The notes under the pieces are model-generated. The model saw only the letters and a list, made by a program, of their open reading frames with translations. It did no database searches and was not told where the DNA came from. A stretch of 64,000 nucleotides of DNA. It comes from Niastella sp966211305 (GTDB lineage Bacteria > Bacteroidota > Bacteroidia > Chitinophagales > Chitinophagaceae). The first letter of the stretch is position 1. Each line of letters starts with the position of its first letter. Shown here in pieces: positions 1-9,094 of the stretch. The DNA lies in NCBI GenBank assembly GCA_966211305.1, contig CBIHPC010000005.1, positions 25,104 to 89,103 on the forward strand, written 5' to 3'. The position numbers and the translations under genes are program-made.

Positions 1-1739
1 AATTGTATAAAAGCAGTATTCCGGCCAAATACGGCGGCCGCCTTTCCTCCGTGCTCGATATCAGCAGCCGCGAAGGCAATAAGAAAAATTTTGCTGGCGT
101 AGCCGGCATCGGTTTACTTACCAGCCGCATAACGCTGGAGGGGCCTATCAAAAAAGATAAAACATCTTTTATCCTCGGGGCCAGAACCACCTACGCCAAC
201 TGGTTACTGCAATTTTTACCCGATGAATATGAGAAAAGCAAGGCCTCGTTTTACGATGTGAACCTCAATATCAGTCACCAGTTCAATAAAAAGAACAACC
301 TGTATATAACGGGCTATATAAGCAGCGACCGCTTCAACCTCAACAGCGATACCGTATATGGTTACAGCAACCGCAACGTGTCGGTGAAATGGAAGCATAC
401 TTTTTCAAACAAGCTTACCATGGTGCTAACCGGCGGCTTCGATTATTATGATTACAACATCGGCAGCGATAAAGACAGTTTGTTCGCCTACAAAATGAAA
501 TTCAGGATCAACCAGTATAATTTCAAAACTGATTTTAACTGGTACATCAATGCCAATCATACCATCGACTTTGGCATCAGTTCCATTCGTTACCGCCTAA
601 ACCCGGGCACTTATGAGCCCAACTCTAAACAATCGCTGGTGGTTAAAGACGATATGGAAACGGAACATGCCCTGGAAAGCGCCGCCTACATCAGTGAAAA
701 ATGGAACATCACCGATGCGCTTTCATTACAGGCAGGACTGCGGTATTCCATTTATAATTACCTGGGGCCAAAAAATATAAATGAGTATGCACCGGGCTTA
801 CCTGTTACAGAAGATAACCTGCTGCAAACAAAAACCTACGGCAAAAATAAATTTATTCATACCTACCATGGGCCCGAGTACCGGCTGGCGCTTCGGTATA
901 GCCTCACCCAAAGCCTTTCGGTAAAAGCGGGGTATAATTCATTGCGCCAATACATTCATGTATTATCGAATACCACGGCCGTTTCGCCCACCGATATCTG
1001 GAAACTCAGCGATCCCAATATAAAACCGCAGACCGGCGACCAGGTTTCATTTGGGGTTTATAAGAACTTCAAATCAAATACCATTGAAACTTCTGCCGAA
1101 GTTTATTATAAGAACATTAAAAATTATCTCGATTATAAAAGCGGGGCGCAGTTGGTTTTGAACCACCATATAGAAACCGATGTGATGAGCACCCGCGGCA
1201 AAGCTTATGGAGTTGAGTTACTGGTAAAAAAACAAAACGGTAAACTGAACGGCTGGATCAGTTATACCTGGTCGAGAATACTATTGAAAATGGAAGATTC
1301 AACCAAAGGCGAGGTCATCAATGGCGGAAAATATTATGCGGCCAATTATGATAAACCGCACGACATTACCATGGTGGGCAACTACCGGTTCAGTCACCGT
1401 TTCAGCGTTTCCATGAACATTACCTACAGCACCGGCCGGCCTATAACATTACCTATCGGCCGTTATTATTATGCCGGTTCGTGGCGGGCATTATACTCCG
1501 ACCGCAATGCTTATCGCATTCCCGATTATTTCCGCACCGATCTGTCAATGAACATTGAAGGCAATCATAAAGTGCATCAGAAAACGCATAATTCCTGGAC
1601 GATCGGCGTGTACAACCTTACGGGAAGAAAGAACCCTTATTCGGTGTATTATGTTTCGGAGAACGGCGCCATCAATGGATATAAGCTATCGGTTTTCGGA
1701 AATGCGATCCCGTTTGTAAACTTTAATATCAGGTTTTAA
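1..1739 (+). CDS. TonB-dependent outer-membrane receptor, C-terminal part (5' end outside window)
   Basis: This is the last roughly 578 residues of a TonB-linked outer-membrane receptor; the reading frame is open through the left window edge, so the true start lies upstream. The first residues (SSIPAKYGGRLSSVLDI) are the end of the plug domain typical of Bacteroidota receptors. The rest alternates short aromatic-rich strands and turns as expected for a 22-strand barrel. It ends in a terminal phenylalanine (NFNIRF), the usual outer-membrane insertion signal. The DUF4249 gene follows after 10 bp, so the two are probably co-transcribed. Such pairs are thought to import a ligand across the outer membrane; the ligand cannot be told from sequence. 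Confidence 0.93.
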   Translation, partial: LYKSSIPAKYGGRLSSVLDISSREGNKKNFAGVAGIGLLTSRITLEGPIKKDKTSFILGARTTYANWLLQFLPDEYEKSKASFYDVNLNISHQFNKKNNLYITGYISSDRFNLNSDTVYGYSNRNVSVKWKHTFSNKLTMVLTGGFDYYDYNIGSDKDSLFAYKMKFRINQYNFKTDFNWYINANHTIDFGISSIRYRLNPGTYEPNSKQSLVVKDDMETEHALESAAYISEKWNITDALSLQAGLRYSIYNYLGPKNINEYAPGLPVTEDNLLQTKTYGKNKFIHTYHGPEYRLALRYSLTQSLSVKAGYNSLRQYIHVLSNTTAVSPTDIWKLSDPNIKPQTGDQVSFGVYKNFKSNTIETSAEVYYKNIKNYLDYKSGAQLVLNHHIETDVMSTRGKAYGVELLVKKQNGKLNGWISYTWSRILLKMEDSTKGEVINGGKYYAANYDKPHDITMVGNYRFSHRFSVSMNITYSTGRPITLPIGRYYYAGSWRALYSDRNAYRIPDYFRTDLSMNIEGNHKVHQKTHNSWTIGVYNLTGRKNPYSVYYVSENGAINGYKLSVFGNAIPFVNFNIRF

Positions 1740-1749
1740 ACATTATATC

Positions 1750-2889
1750 ATGAGAAAGCTTGTTTACTGCTGCCTGACGATCCTGTTGCTCTGTTGCAAG
1801 GAAAAATATGATGCGCCGGTAAATGCGCCTGTAACCGGCTACCTGGTAATTGAAGGTTATGTAAGCGCCGCCGGGCCGGCGGAGCTGCAGATCTCACGAA
1901 CTATTCCGCTCGATGATACGGCGAAACTTATCAATGAAACACTGGCGCAGGTTCGGTTACAGGGGCGTGATAATACAACTTTTAACTTTACCGAGAACGG
2001 TGGCGGAAGATACACCATCGACAATCTTACACTCAACACCAGCCAGCAATACCGGTTATACATCAAAACAAGGGAAGGAAAAGAATATGCCTCGGATTAT
2101 GTAAACGTGCGCATAGCGCCGCCTATAGACAGCGTAGGCTGGATAAGAGAGCGCGGCGGCCTGCAGATCTATGTAAATACACACGACCCTAAAAACAATA
2201 CCTGGTATTATCGCTGGACTACCGAAGAAACCTGGGAGTATCATTCTACCTATTATACCAGTCTCGATTTTGCAAGAGACAGCAACAATCAGATCGTTGG
2301 CATAAAATGGCGCCGCGCCGATATGGGCCGGGAGCCTAAACTTTACACCTGCTGGCGCGATCAGCATTCAACAAGCCTGATACTGGGCTCATCAAAAAAA
2401 CTGAGCATCGACAGCATACACAAACCGTTAATATATATTGAACCCCGCTCCTGGAAATTAAGCGTGCTGTACAGTGTACTGGTAAAGCAATATGCATTAA
2501 CCCGGGAAGAGTATGAGTTCCTTGATAAAATGAAAAAGAATTCGGAGGAAACCGGGTCATTCTTTGGCCGGCAGCCATCTGAGCTTAAGGGAAATATTCG
2601 TTGCACAACAACCCCCGATGAACCGGTTATCGGTTTCTTCAGTATCGCCAACCGCCAGGAAAAAAGGATCTGGATCAGCCGGAAGGATGTGCCCGACTGG
2701 CAATATTTCCAGGATTGCTACACGTATAACGTACCGGTTGATTCGGCGGAATATTATTCATACCTGATGCCGGTATCGCCCGTTGAATGGGGCCAGAGCG
2801 GCGACATTTTAACCTATTTAGGCGTTTCGCCGGTGTGCGTTGACTGTACCTTGCGCGGCGTTAATGTAAAACCACCTTTCTGGCCATAA
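1750..2889 (+). CDS. DUF4249-family lipoprotein
   Basis: This 379-residue protein has an N-terminal lipoprotein signal: a hydrophobic stretch ending at Cys15/Cys16 followed by KEKYDAP. It then shows the DUF4249 pattern, with YLVIEGYVS near residue 30, a beta-rich carboxypeptidase-regulatory-like first domain, and IDSVGW near residue 125. DUF4249 proteins are encoded beside TonB-dependent receptors in Bacteroidota and are presumed surface or periplasmic partners; no biochemical role is established. It lies 10 bp after the receptor and 30 bp before the large secreted protein, consistent with a three-gene operon. The family call is firm; the function is unknown. Confidence 0.85.
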   Translation: MRKLVYCCLTILLLCCKEKYDAPVNAPVTGYLVIEGYVSAAGPAELQISRTIPLDDTAKLINETLAQVRLQGRDNTTFNFTENGGGRYTIDNLTLNTSQQYRLYIKTREGKEYASDYVNVRIAPPIDSVGWIRERGGLQIYVNTHDPKNNTWYYRWTTEETWEYHSTYYTSLDFARDSNNQIVGIKWRRADMGREPKLYTCWRDQHSTSLILGSSKKLSIDSIHKPLIYIEPRSWKLSVLYSVLVKQYALTREEYEFLDKMKKNSEETGSFFGRQPSELKGNIRCTTTPDEPVIGFFSIANRQEKRIWISRKDVPDWQYFQDCYTYNVPVDSAEYYSYLMPVSPVEWGQSGDILTYLGVSPVCVDCTLRGVNVKPPFWP

Positions 2890-2919
2890 AAACCCGATCA
2901 GTTACAACAGTCTGTATAC

Positions 2920-5310
2920 ATGAAATCATTCAACTACCTGTATTTTTCAGCAACACTACTATTCCTGCATTCGTTTACAACTGAAACAAATGCACAGGAT
3001 GCTTTTGCGGCTATACCTGAACGGTTTAAACAATATAACAGCAGCAGTAAGCATGAAAAACTGTATGTACATACCGACAAGGATTTTTACCTGGCAGGTG
3101 AGCTGTTGTGGTTCAAAATATACAATGTAGATGGCGCGCGATTTCAACCTGCTGACCTGAGCAAGATCGCCTATGTTGAAATACTCGATAAAGAGAACAA
3201 ACCGGTAATGCAGGCAAAGATCCAACTCAGAAAGGGAAAAGGAAATGGTTCATTTTATTTACCGGTATCGGTGAACTCGGGCAATTACAAACTGCGCGCG
3301 TATACGAACTGGATGAAGAATTTCAGCGCGGCTTGTTATTTTGAAAAATCGCTATCCATCGTCAACACTTTAAAAACCCTTACCACACCGGCTGCAGATA
3401 CAACAGCCAAACTGCACAGGATAGCCTTCTTTCCCGAAGGTGGCAACCTGGTAAAAGAAACAACCAGTAAAATAGCATTTCAGGTTACCGATCCCTTTGG
3501 TAAGGGAGTTGACTGTAAAGGTGTTGTTTTATCGGAAAATAACGACACAGTGGCCAGGTTTCAGTCGCTCAGGTTTGGAATGGGGAATTTTATGTTCAAG
3601 CCTGCCGGTACTCAACCCTATAAAGCAGTGATCCTATTACCCGATGGCCGAAGCATTACGCAAACATTACCCCAGGCGTATGAACAGGGTTATGTAATGC
3701 ATTTGGAAGATGATGGAACCAACATGATAAAGGTTACTGTGACCGCAAAAACAATACAACCGCAACCGGTGTTTCTGTTTGCACACAACCGGCAGGTAAT
3801 GCAGGTAGCAGAAAAGCAACCGGTTGTAAACGGCCTTGCTACCTTTTCAATTGATAAAAACAAACTGGCCGATGGCATTACTACCCTTACCGTTTTTAAT
3901 GAACAGCAACAACCGGTTTGTGAACGCCTGTACTTTAAAAAGCCGGCGCAGGTGTTATCGGTTACTGCCAGCAGCAATGCGCCCCGGTACGGTAACCGTA
4001 AACGGGTAGCATTATCCGTAAATACAAAACATGGCAATGCACAAAGCGGTGTACAGGCCAATCTTTCCCTGGCGGTTTACCGGCTCGATTCATTGCAAAC
4101 CGTTGATCCCAATAGCCTGCCTGCCTATTTATGGCTTACATCTGAACTAACGGGCCATATTGAATCGCCGGCCTCGTATTTTACAGAAACAGGGGATGTA
4201 CAGGAAGCGACCGAAAATCTTATGCTGGTACATGGCTGGCGAAAATTCAACTGGCAGGTTGTATTGAACGATAAACGGCCGGTTTTTGAATATACCCCTG
4301 AGTTTGATGGACATATCATTACCTGCCAAATAAAACATAATTCGGGTACGGTACCTGAAAATCCTATTGATGCCTGGTTATCGATCCCCGGCATTCAGTT
4401 GCAATTCTATAATACCAAAACAGATAAGGAAGGCAAGATATATTTTGATGTAAGGGATTATTATGGACAGAACGAGATCATTGTGCAAACCGATGCGCCC
4501 GACAGCAACTACCGCGTGAATGTATTGAACCCTTTCTCGGAAAAATACAGCAACCGGCTGCTGCCCGCGTTTGCATTACCAGCCGCCGCGCAATATGCGC
4601 TCAATGAACAAAGCATAAGCATGCAGGTGCTGAATACGTACGACCCGGGTAAACTTAGCCATTTTGCTGTTCCGGAAATAGATACTTTTCCGTTCTATGG
4701 CAAACCATATAAGGCGTATAAGCTGGATGATTTTACCCGGTTCACAACTATGGAAGAGGTGTTGCGGGAGTATGTGCCGGAAGTAGCGGTGCGCCGTTGG
4801 GATGGTCAGTTGCACCTGAAGGTCTTTAACTTTGATGTAAGGGATTTTTATCCTACCGATCCGCTTATCTTACTGGATGGCGTTAAAGTGGATAACAAGA
4901 TCCTGTTGAACTACGATCCGCTTAAAGTAAATAAGCTGGAAGTAATTACCAACAAATTCATAAAGGGCGAGTTTGTTTACCATGGTATCGTGAACTTCAC
5001 CACTTATCATGGCGATATGCAGGACCTTAAGCTTGATTCAAAAGCTGTAATTCTCGATTATGAAGGCCTGCAGTTAAAAAGGGAATTCTACTCACCCGTA
5101 TATAAGACCGAACAACAGGCGTTGAGCCGGATGCCCGATTTCAGGAACCTGTTATACTGGTCGCCCGATGTACAAACCGATAGCAGCGGACAGGCCACTG
5201 TTGAGTTTTATACCAGTGACATGAAAGGGAAATATGTAGCTGTATTACAGGGAATGGATGAAGCCGGTTATGCAGGCAGTTATTATTTCACTTTTGATGT
5301 AGATAAGTGA
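2920..5310 (+). CDS. Secreted MG2-domain-like protein with C-terminal plug-like segment
   Basis: This 796-residue exported protein has a signal peptide of about 25 residues ending TETNAQ. Residues about 47-140 (KLYVHTDKDFYLAGELLWF and following) match the MG2 domain of alpha-2-macroglobulin-like proteins. Several beta-sandwich segments follow. Around residues 645-695 the motif LILLDGVKVDN, followed by LEVITNKF and GIVNFTTY, resembles a TonB-receptor plug domain, although no barrel follows. Bacteroidota encode such proteins after TonB-receptor/DUF4249 pairs, which fits here. It probably sits in the periplasm or at the cell surface. No thioester motif typical of true alpha-2-macroglobulins was noticed, so protease trapping is unlikely. 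Confidence 0.75.
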   Translation: MKSFNYLYFSATLLFLHSFTTETNAQDAFAAIPERFKQYNSSSKHEKLYVHTDKDFYLAGELLWFKIYNVDGARFQPADLSKIAYVEILDKENKPVMQAKIQLRKGKGNGSFYLPVSVNSGNYKLRAYTNWMKNFSAACYFEKSLSIVNTLKTLTTPAADTTAKLHRIAFFPEGGNLVKETTSKIAFQVTDPFGKGVDCKGVVLSENNDTVARFQSLRFGMGNFMFKPAGTQPYKAVILLPDGRSITQTLPQAYEQGYVMHLEDDGTNMIKVTVTAKTIQPQPVFLFAHNRQVMQVAEKQPVVNGLATFSIDKNKLADGITTLTVFNEQQQPVCERLYFKKPAQVLSVTASSNAPRYGNRKRVALSVNTKHGNAQSGVQANLSLAVYRLDSLQTVDPNSLPAYLWLTSELTGHIESPASYFTETGDVQEATENLMLVHGWRKFNWQVVLNDKRPVFEYTPEFDGHIITCQIKHNSGTVPENPIDAWLSIPGIQLQFYNTKTDKEGKIYFDVRDYYGQNEIIVQTDAPDSNYRVNVLNPFSEKYSNRLLPAFALPAAAQYALNEQSISMQVLNTYDPGKLSHFAVPEIDTFPFYGKPYKAYKLDDFTRFTTMEEVLREYVPEVAVRRWDGQLHLKVFNFDVRDFYPTDPLILLDGVKVDNKILLNYDPLKVNKLEVITNKFIKGEFVYHGIVNFTTYHGDMQDLKLDSKAVILDYEGLQLKREFYSPVYKTEQQALSRMPDFRNLLYWSPDVQTDSSGQATVEFYTSDMKGKYVAVLQGMDEAGYAGSYYFTFDVDK

Positions 5311-5435
5311 ACTGTTATAAAAAATTATAGGGTACGGATTGGTGGTACAGAAAAGGTGAAGGAATCCCCCTTACCTAAACATACATCTAAAGCTAAAGCC
5401 ATCTATAACCTTCTTTATAGTAATATTTGTTATGA

Positions 5436-5714
5436 TCAAACTTCGGTTCTCTGATTGATCAGGAACGCCGCTTCTACCAGCGATTCCATTTTTTCATAAA
5501 AGTAAATGTGGTCGTTGCGTTGCTGGCCTTCCTGTGATATGCTCCGGCTGCTGCTTACAATTTCAACCATCCAGTTCCACAACATTTGCCGCACCTCCTG
5601 CAAATGGTAACACTCAAAAAAGTTCTCGATGATAAGCCGTGGGTTTTTTAATTCTTCCTCATTAAGCCGAAGAGGTTGATTATGCCACTCAGGATGATTA
5701 TTCAGGGACCGCAT
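5436..5714 (-). CDS. Conserved-looking small protein, function unknown
   Basis: This 92-residue soluble protein is rich in Glu, Asn and aromatic residues (EVRQMLWNWMVEIVSSS). It has no signal peptide or membrane segment and should be mostly helical. I do not recognise a family. It lies divergent from the XRE regulator, with about 190 bp of AT-rich sequence between them. Support is an open frame with an ATG start and plausible protein-like composition in an otherwise gene-free stretch. Confidence 0.55.
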   Translation of the reverse strand: MRSLNNHPEWHNQPLRLNEEELKNPRLIIENFFECYHLQEVRQMLWNWMVEIVSSSRSISQEGQQRNDHIYFYEKMESLVEAAFLINQRTEV

Positions 5715-5900
5715 AACAAATTAGTTAATGGTGAAGGAATGATCAATAAAGCGGTAAGTAGCCTAAAATGTTAGCTTTCTTACCTATGCAATCCCCTGAT
5801 AATGCTTAAACGAAGATAATATATTTTTTAATATGATGTACTATATCCCAGCCAAATTATTAAAAAAAAATTTCATCTTAACCGTCTAATTCAACCACCA

Positions 5901-6119
5901 TTGGCTGCTAATCACCAGATATTGAAAACATTCGGCGTAAATCTGCGCCATTTCAGAACTGAGAAGGGCCTGAGCCAACGCGACTTGTACGCGATTTGTA
6001 ATATTGACAATGCCGAAATAAGCAGAATGGAGAACGGCGAGGTGAATGTTACGCTTAATACGCTGGCTCAGTTAGCCGAGGCATTGGATATTCCTGCTTA
6101 CATGCTCCTTAAGCAGTAA
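5901..6119 (+). CDS. Small XRE-family helix-turn-helix regulator
   Basis: This 72-residue protein is almost entirely one HTH_3/Cro-CI domain: FGVNLRHFRTEKGLSQRDLY forms helices 1-2, NAEISRMENGE the recognition helix, and LAQLAEALDIPAYMLL the closing helices. It should bind DNA as a dimer; targets are unknown. The start taken is TTG, because no in-frame ATG lies upstream near the domain and the domain needs these residues. It stands alone between a divergent small gene and the oppositely oriented idi. It may be autoregulated, but no operator could be identified. Confidence 0.85.
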   Translation: MAANHQILKTFGVNLRHFRTEKGLSQRDLYAICNIDNAEISRMENGEVNVTLNTLAQLAEALDIPAYMLLKQ

Positions 6120-6500
6120 TATCCGCCGGTGCAGGGAATGGAAGAACGGGCCTTCCCTAAAATAAAAATCTCTCCGCCTGCCGGCGGAGAGATCCAGGTA
6201 ATTTTATCACACCTGTAAAACGTGTTCTCAATGGCTTTTCATGGATATTGATGCATATAACCTTTACAGGTCCGGTAAGCAACAGTTCTGATTTCGTTCA
6301 TAAGATATCGTTTTAAAAACGGGGCCTGTTTCAAAAGTTATTGGACTTTGTATTCCAAAAATAATCTTCAGAACAGCGGGTAACGACTATTGCATTGAGC
6401 AATTGGATAAAATGATCAATATGTTTACAGGCAACTAAGTGTTTTCTGTAAAACTGTAGATGAACGTGAAGAAGGTATTTGAGAAAGGATAATTACGATA
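6120..6500. other. Intergenic stretch between XRE regulator and idi
   Basis: About 380 bp lie between converging genes. It holds one strong hairpin (listed separately) near its left end. The rest is AT-rich, with only an open stretch lacking a usual start codon. I see no RNA gene or repeat in it. Confidence 0.5.
6168..6193 (-). terminator. Rho-independent terminator-like hairpin
   Basis: An 11-bp perfect stem (ATCTCTCCGCC pairing with GGCGGAGAGAT) closes a 4-nt loop. Read on the minus strand it is followed by TTTTATTTT, the normal intrinsic-terminator layout, so it would stop transcripts coming through idi. It may also act weakly on the plus-strand XRE gene that ends 50 bp before it. Confidence 0.7.
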
Positions 6501-7043
6501 CTATACAACCTTTTTCAGCAGGTTTCCGGCAGCCCATTGCTGTACTTTAGGAAATGCAATATTGAACCATGCTGTATATTTCTGCGGGTGTGATTGCAGG
6601 GTAGCTTCTATTTCATCAAGACTTTTATAACAATAGTCTTTTACCTCCATTGGGTCGGGAGTAATTTTACCTTCATACATGCCGATAAAAACATGATCGA
6701 ATTCATGTTCTGTTAAGCCATGCTCAAACTCGGCCAGGTATACAAAATCAAAAATCTTTTCGAGCAAGGTAGTAAAGCCCATTTCTTCGTTTAACCGGCG
6801 GGTTGCGGCAGATAAAGTATCCTCACCCGGAGCCGGGTGACTGCAGCAGGTATTCGTCCATAAACCGCCGCTATGGTATTTACCCTGCGCCCGCTGCTGT
6901 AACAGCATTTCGCCCTTGCTATTGAAAACAAAAATGCTGAAAGCGCGATGCAGCACTGCCTTCCGGTGGGCTTCCATCTTTTCCATTACTCCAATGGGCT
7001 CATCCTGTTCATTGACCAGGATAACATCGGTTACTTTACTCAT
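6501..7043 (-). CDS. idi: Isopentenyl-diphosphate delta-isomerase, type I
   Basis: This cytoplasmic Nudix-fold enzyme interconverts isopentenyl and dimethylallyl diphosphate, the entry step for polyprenyl lipids, quinones and carotenoids. Its 180 residues match the type I family length. Metal-ligand histidines lie near residues 26, 32 and 69. The catalytic cysteine is in TNTCCSHP (about Cys67). The Nudix glutamates are in RRLNEEMGF (about 86-87), and the second acidic pair is in TEHEFDH (112, 114). The gene is monocistronic, with the ECF sigma and B12-MerR genes just beyond on the same strand. That grouping hints at carotenoid or other isoprenoid regulation. Confidence 0.95.
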   Translation of the reverse strand: MSKVTDVILVNEQDEPIGVMEKMEAHRKAVLHRAFSIFVFNSKGEMLLQQRAQGKYHSGGLWTNTCCSHPAPGEDTLSAATRRLNEEMGFTTLLEKIFDFVYLAEFEHGLTEHEFDHVFIGMYEGKITPDPMEVKDYCYKSLDEIEATLQSHPQKYTAWFNIAFPKVQQWAAGNLLKKVV

Positions 7044-7239
7044 GAGACAAAGTTGCTAAATAATCATGGTGTTACCATAACTGCATTACAAAAACATGCG
7101 CTCAAACAGCCTAACCGAAAAGGACTGCAATACATGGTCTTTTGAATAAAAGGATTCAAAACCGATGAAACAGAGAAAAGAGGTTATCCGGGGACGATCA
7201 CTGGTATACACAGAACATCCCTTGCCCGCTCAGAAGGCT

Positions 7240-7740
7240 TTAGTGCCTTTCTATTTGCGTCTTTAACAGTTTACGGGCAAAGTGAATGCGGCTTTTAATG
7301 GTACCCAGCGGCTCGCCAAGCATATCTGCGATTTCATGATATTTAAAACCATCAAAATATAACAGAAAAGGGTTTCTGAATATCTGTGGCAGGTTATGAA
7401 TAGCTTCCTGAATATCTTTTAAACGCAAATTTGATTCGGCGTTATTAGCAACTACGCTTTGGGTTTGATTTATAAGAAAATCATTAGGAGTACTATCGAA
7501 GATAGTATTCTGTTTAACTTTTCTACGGTAATTGTTAATAAAGATATTGCGCATGATAGTATACAGCCACGCCTTGATATTAGTGCCTACACTATACTTG
7601 TCCTTGTTGGCCAATGCACGAAACAGCGTTTCCTGGAACAGGTCTTTCGCTGCCTCCGAGTCTCTCGTCAACGTTATTGCAAACGGCTTTAAAAACTCCG
7701 CATTGTTCACCAGCATTTGATTAAATTCAACCGTCGACAT
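7240..7740 (-). CDS. ECF-type RNA polymerase sigma factor
   Basis: This 166-residue sigma-70 family protein has only regions 2 and 4. Region 2 includes AAKDLFQETLFRALANKDKY and the core-binding KAWLYTIMRNIFINNYRR. Region 4 is YHEIADMLGEPLGTIKSRIH, the -35-recognising helix-turn-helix. No anti-sigma gene is adjacent, so control is not by an obvious FecR/RseA-type partner. In Bacteroidota, small sigma factors next to a B12-MerR are often tied to light or carotenoid responses; this is inference here. A TAAATTTG promoter candidate lies 28 bp upstream of the ATG. Confidence 0.92.
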   Translation of the reverse strand: MSTVEFNQMLVNNAEFLKPFAITLTRDSEAAKDLFQETLFRALANKDKYSVGTNIKAWLYTIMRNIFINNYRRKVKQNTIFDSTPNDFLINQTQSVVANNAESNLRLKDIQEAIHNLPQIFRNPFLLYFDGFKYHEIADMLGEPLGTIKSRIHFARKLLKTQIERH

Positions 7741-8092
7741 AAAAAAGTTGTTTAAATAATTACACTACAAATTTAAACAGAAATTGCTTACGGGAAAAAT
7801 CCGGGTAATTAATAATTCTATAATAAAAATATCAAACCACCCTACCTGCCTGTTGTACCACGGTGCACCTCCGGCGCCGGAAGCTCCCGATCTATACCTT
7901 AGCCACCCGATATGGTTCTGGCGCAGGCACTTAGTACATTTTGGCGGCTGACGCCATTGGCCAAAGCCTATGGTGTCCGACGAGGGATATGACATTACAG
8001 AAAAGATTATCCCCTATCTAGGTTGACGATTTAAAGGCAGAAATATTTGTTAAGAAAATCAAAATTCAGCGGGGGAGGTACATTAAACAATG
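7741..8092. other. Intergenic region upstream of sigma gene
   Basis: About 350 bp lie between the sigma gene start and the end of the B12-MerR gene on the same strand. A promoter candidate sits near the sigma gene. The middle holds a relatively GC-rich 130-bp stretch that stays open in one frame, but its translation has no family resemblance and I do not call it a gene. No cobalamin riboswitch features were seen. Confidence 0.4.
7768..7775 (-). promoter_or_regulatory. Candidate -7 element for the ECF sigma gene
   Basis: On the minus strand the sequence reads TAAATTTG, an exact match to the Bacteroidota -7 consensus TAnnTTTG. It lies 28 bp upstream of the ATG, giving a leader of about 20 nt. 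No clear -33 TTG partner is visible at the usual distance. Confidence 0.4.
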
Positions 8093-8977
8093 CTAAAGAA
8101 CTGCTATAAACTCCAGTACTTCGGTCAGGGAGCGTTTAAGGAGAATACCGGCAGGCAGTTTTTTCAGGTTACAATTGGTCAACTGGCCCGAAACAATGAT
8201 CTGGGCCTGTGGCGTATGCTGCCTGATCTTGCTGAGGAATTTTTCGAAATTAAAATTGCCGGCTATGCAGGTGAGGTGGGTATACAGGTAATCGGGTTGT
8301 TTGCAGGAGGTTATGAATTCGAGGTCGTGAAAAGGCACATTGGCCCCCAGGTAAATGACCTGCACCCCCCTGCTTTTAAGCAAATAATAGGTGTATAATA
8401 ATCCAAGTTCATGATATTCGCCCTCGGGTAAAAACAGGATCACTTTTTTATTGACAGTAATATGCGATACCACGCTTTCGATACCAACGATCAGTTTTTG
8501 CCTGATGATATTGGTAACCACGTGCTCCTGTGCGGGGTGAATATGGCTGGCCTGCCATAAAATGCCTATTTTATCGAGGAAAGGGAAAATCAGAAAGCTG
8601 ATGGCTTTATCGATGCCTTTAGCCATTATATAATTATCCAATACATCTTCAAACCGTTCAAGGTCGAGATCGATCATATACTGCAACAGATCGTTCACCA
8701 ACCGCTCCTGCTGGGCTTCTATATGAGAAAGCGAGACAATTTTTTCCCGCATTTCCTGCGAGCTCATTTTATCTATATGGGAAATTTTGTACCCGTATTT
8801 ATTGAGCAGGGCTATGTTCAAAACAACCTTCAGCTCTTCATTGGTGTAATAACGGATATTGGTAGAGGTGCGTTGCGGCCGCAGAAAGGAATAGCGCTGT
8901 TCCCATATACGAATCGTATGGGCTTTGATACCAGAAAGATTTTCCAGGTCTTTTATGGTAAACGCATTCATATACAA
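8093..8977 (-). CDS. MerR-family regulator with cobalamin-binding domain (CarH/LitR-like)
   Basis: This 294-residue regulator has a MerR winged helix (residues 5-75, with AHTIRIWEQRYSFLRPQR), a four-helix cap and a C-terminal B12-binding Rossmann fold. Both cofactor signatures are intact: W141-x9-E151-H152 in the cap (WQASHIHPAQEH) and E187-x-H189-x-x-G192 in the Rossmann domain (EYHELG), where His is the lower cobalt ligand. In characterised CarH/LitR proteins, adenosylcobalamin holds a DNA-bound repressor tetramer that light breaks apart. The gene sits upstream of an ECF sigma factor and idi on the same strand, suggesting light- or B12-controlled isoprenoid genes. Met3 is an equally good start. 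Confidence 0.9.
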   Translation of the reverse strand: MYMNAFTIKDLENLSGIKAHTIRIWEQRYSFLRPQRTSTNIRYYTNEELKVVLNIALLNKYGYKISHIDKMSSQEMREKIVSLSHIEAQQERLVNDLLQYMIDLDLERFEDVLDNYIMAKGIDKAISFLIFPFLDKIGILWQASHIHPAQEHVVTNIIRQKLIVGIESVVSHITVNKKVILFLPEGEYHELGLLYTYYLLKSRGVQVIYLGANVPFHDLEFITSCKQPDYLYTHLTCIAGNFNFEKFLSKIRQHTPQAQIIVSGQLTNCNLKKLPAGILLKRSLTEVLEFIAVL

Positions 8978-9094
8978 TTAACTACAAAGTGTAATGGGAA
9001 ATTGTTTAAACATTTCCGTAGAAAGCTTAAACCAGGCGTAAACATTTTTGGAGTAGTTCGTAATTTACAGGTTCACAAGATGTTAACCAAATTG

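Noticed and set aside
6260..6440. Open stretch ending near 6438 on the plus strand with protein-like residues
   Set aside because: No ATG or GTG start; too short and unsupported to call even a pseudogene.
7765..7995. Minus-strand 76-codon frame upstream of the sigma gene
   Set aside because: Overlaps the likely sigma promoter, odd composition (Gly/Trp/Arg-rich then hydrophobic), no family resemblance. A decayed gene cannot be excluded.
8041..8977. Cobalamin riboswitch or B12-linked leader near the MerR gene
   Set aside because: No conserved B12-box or matching structure was visible.
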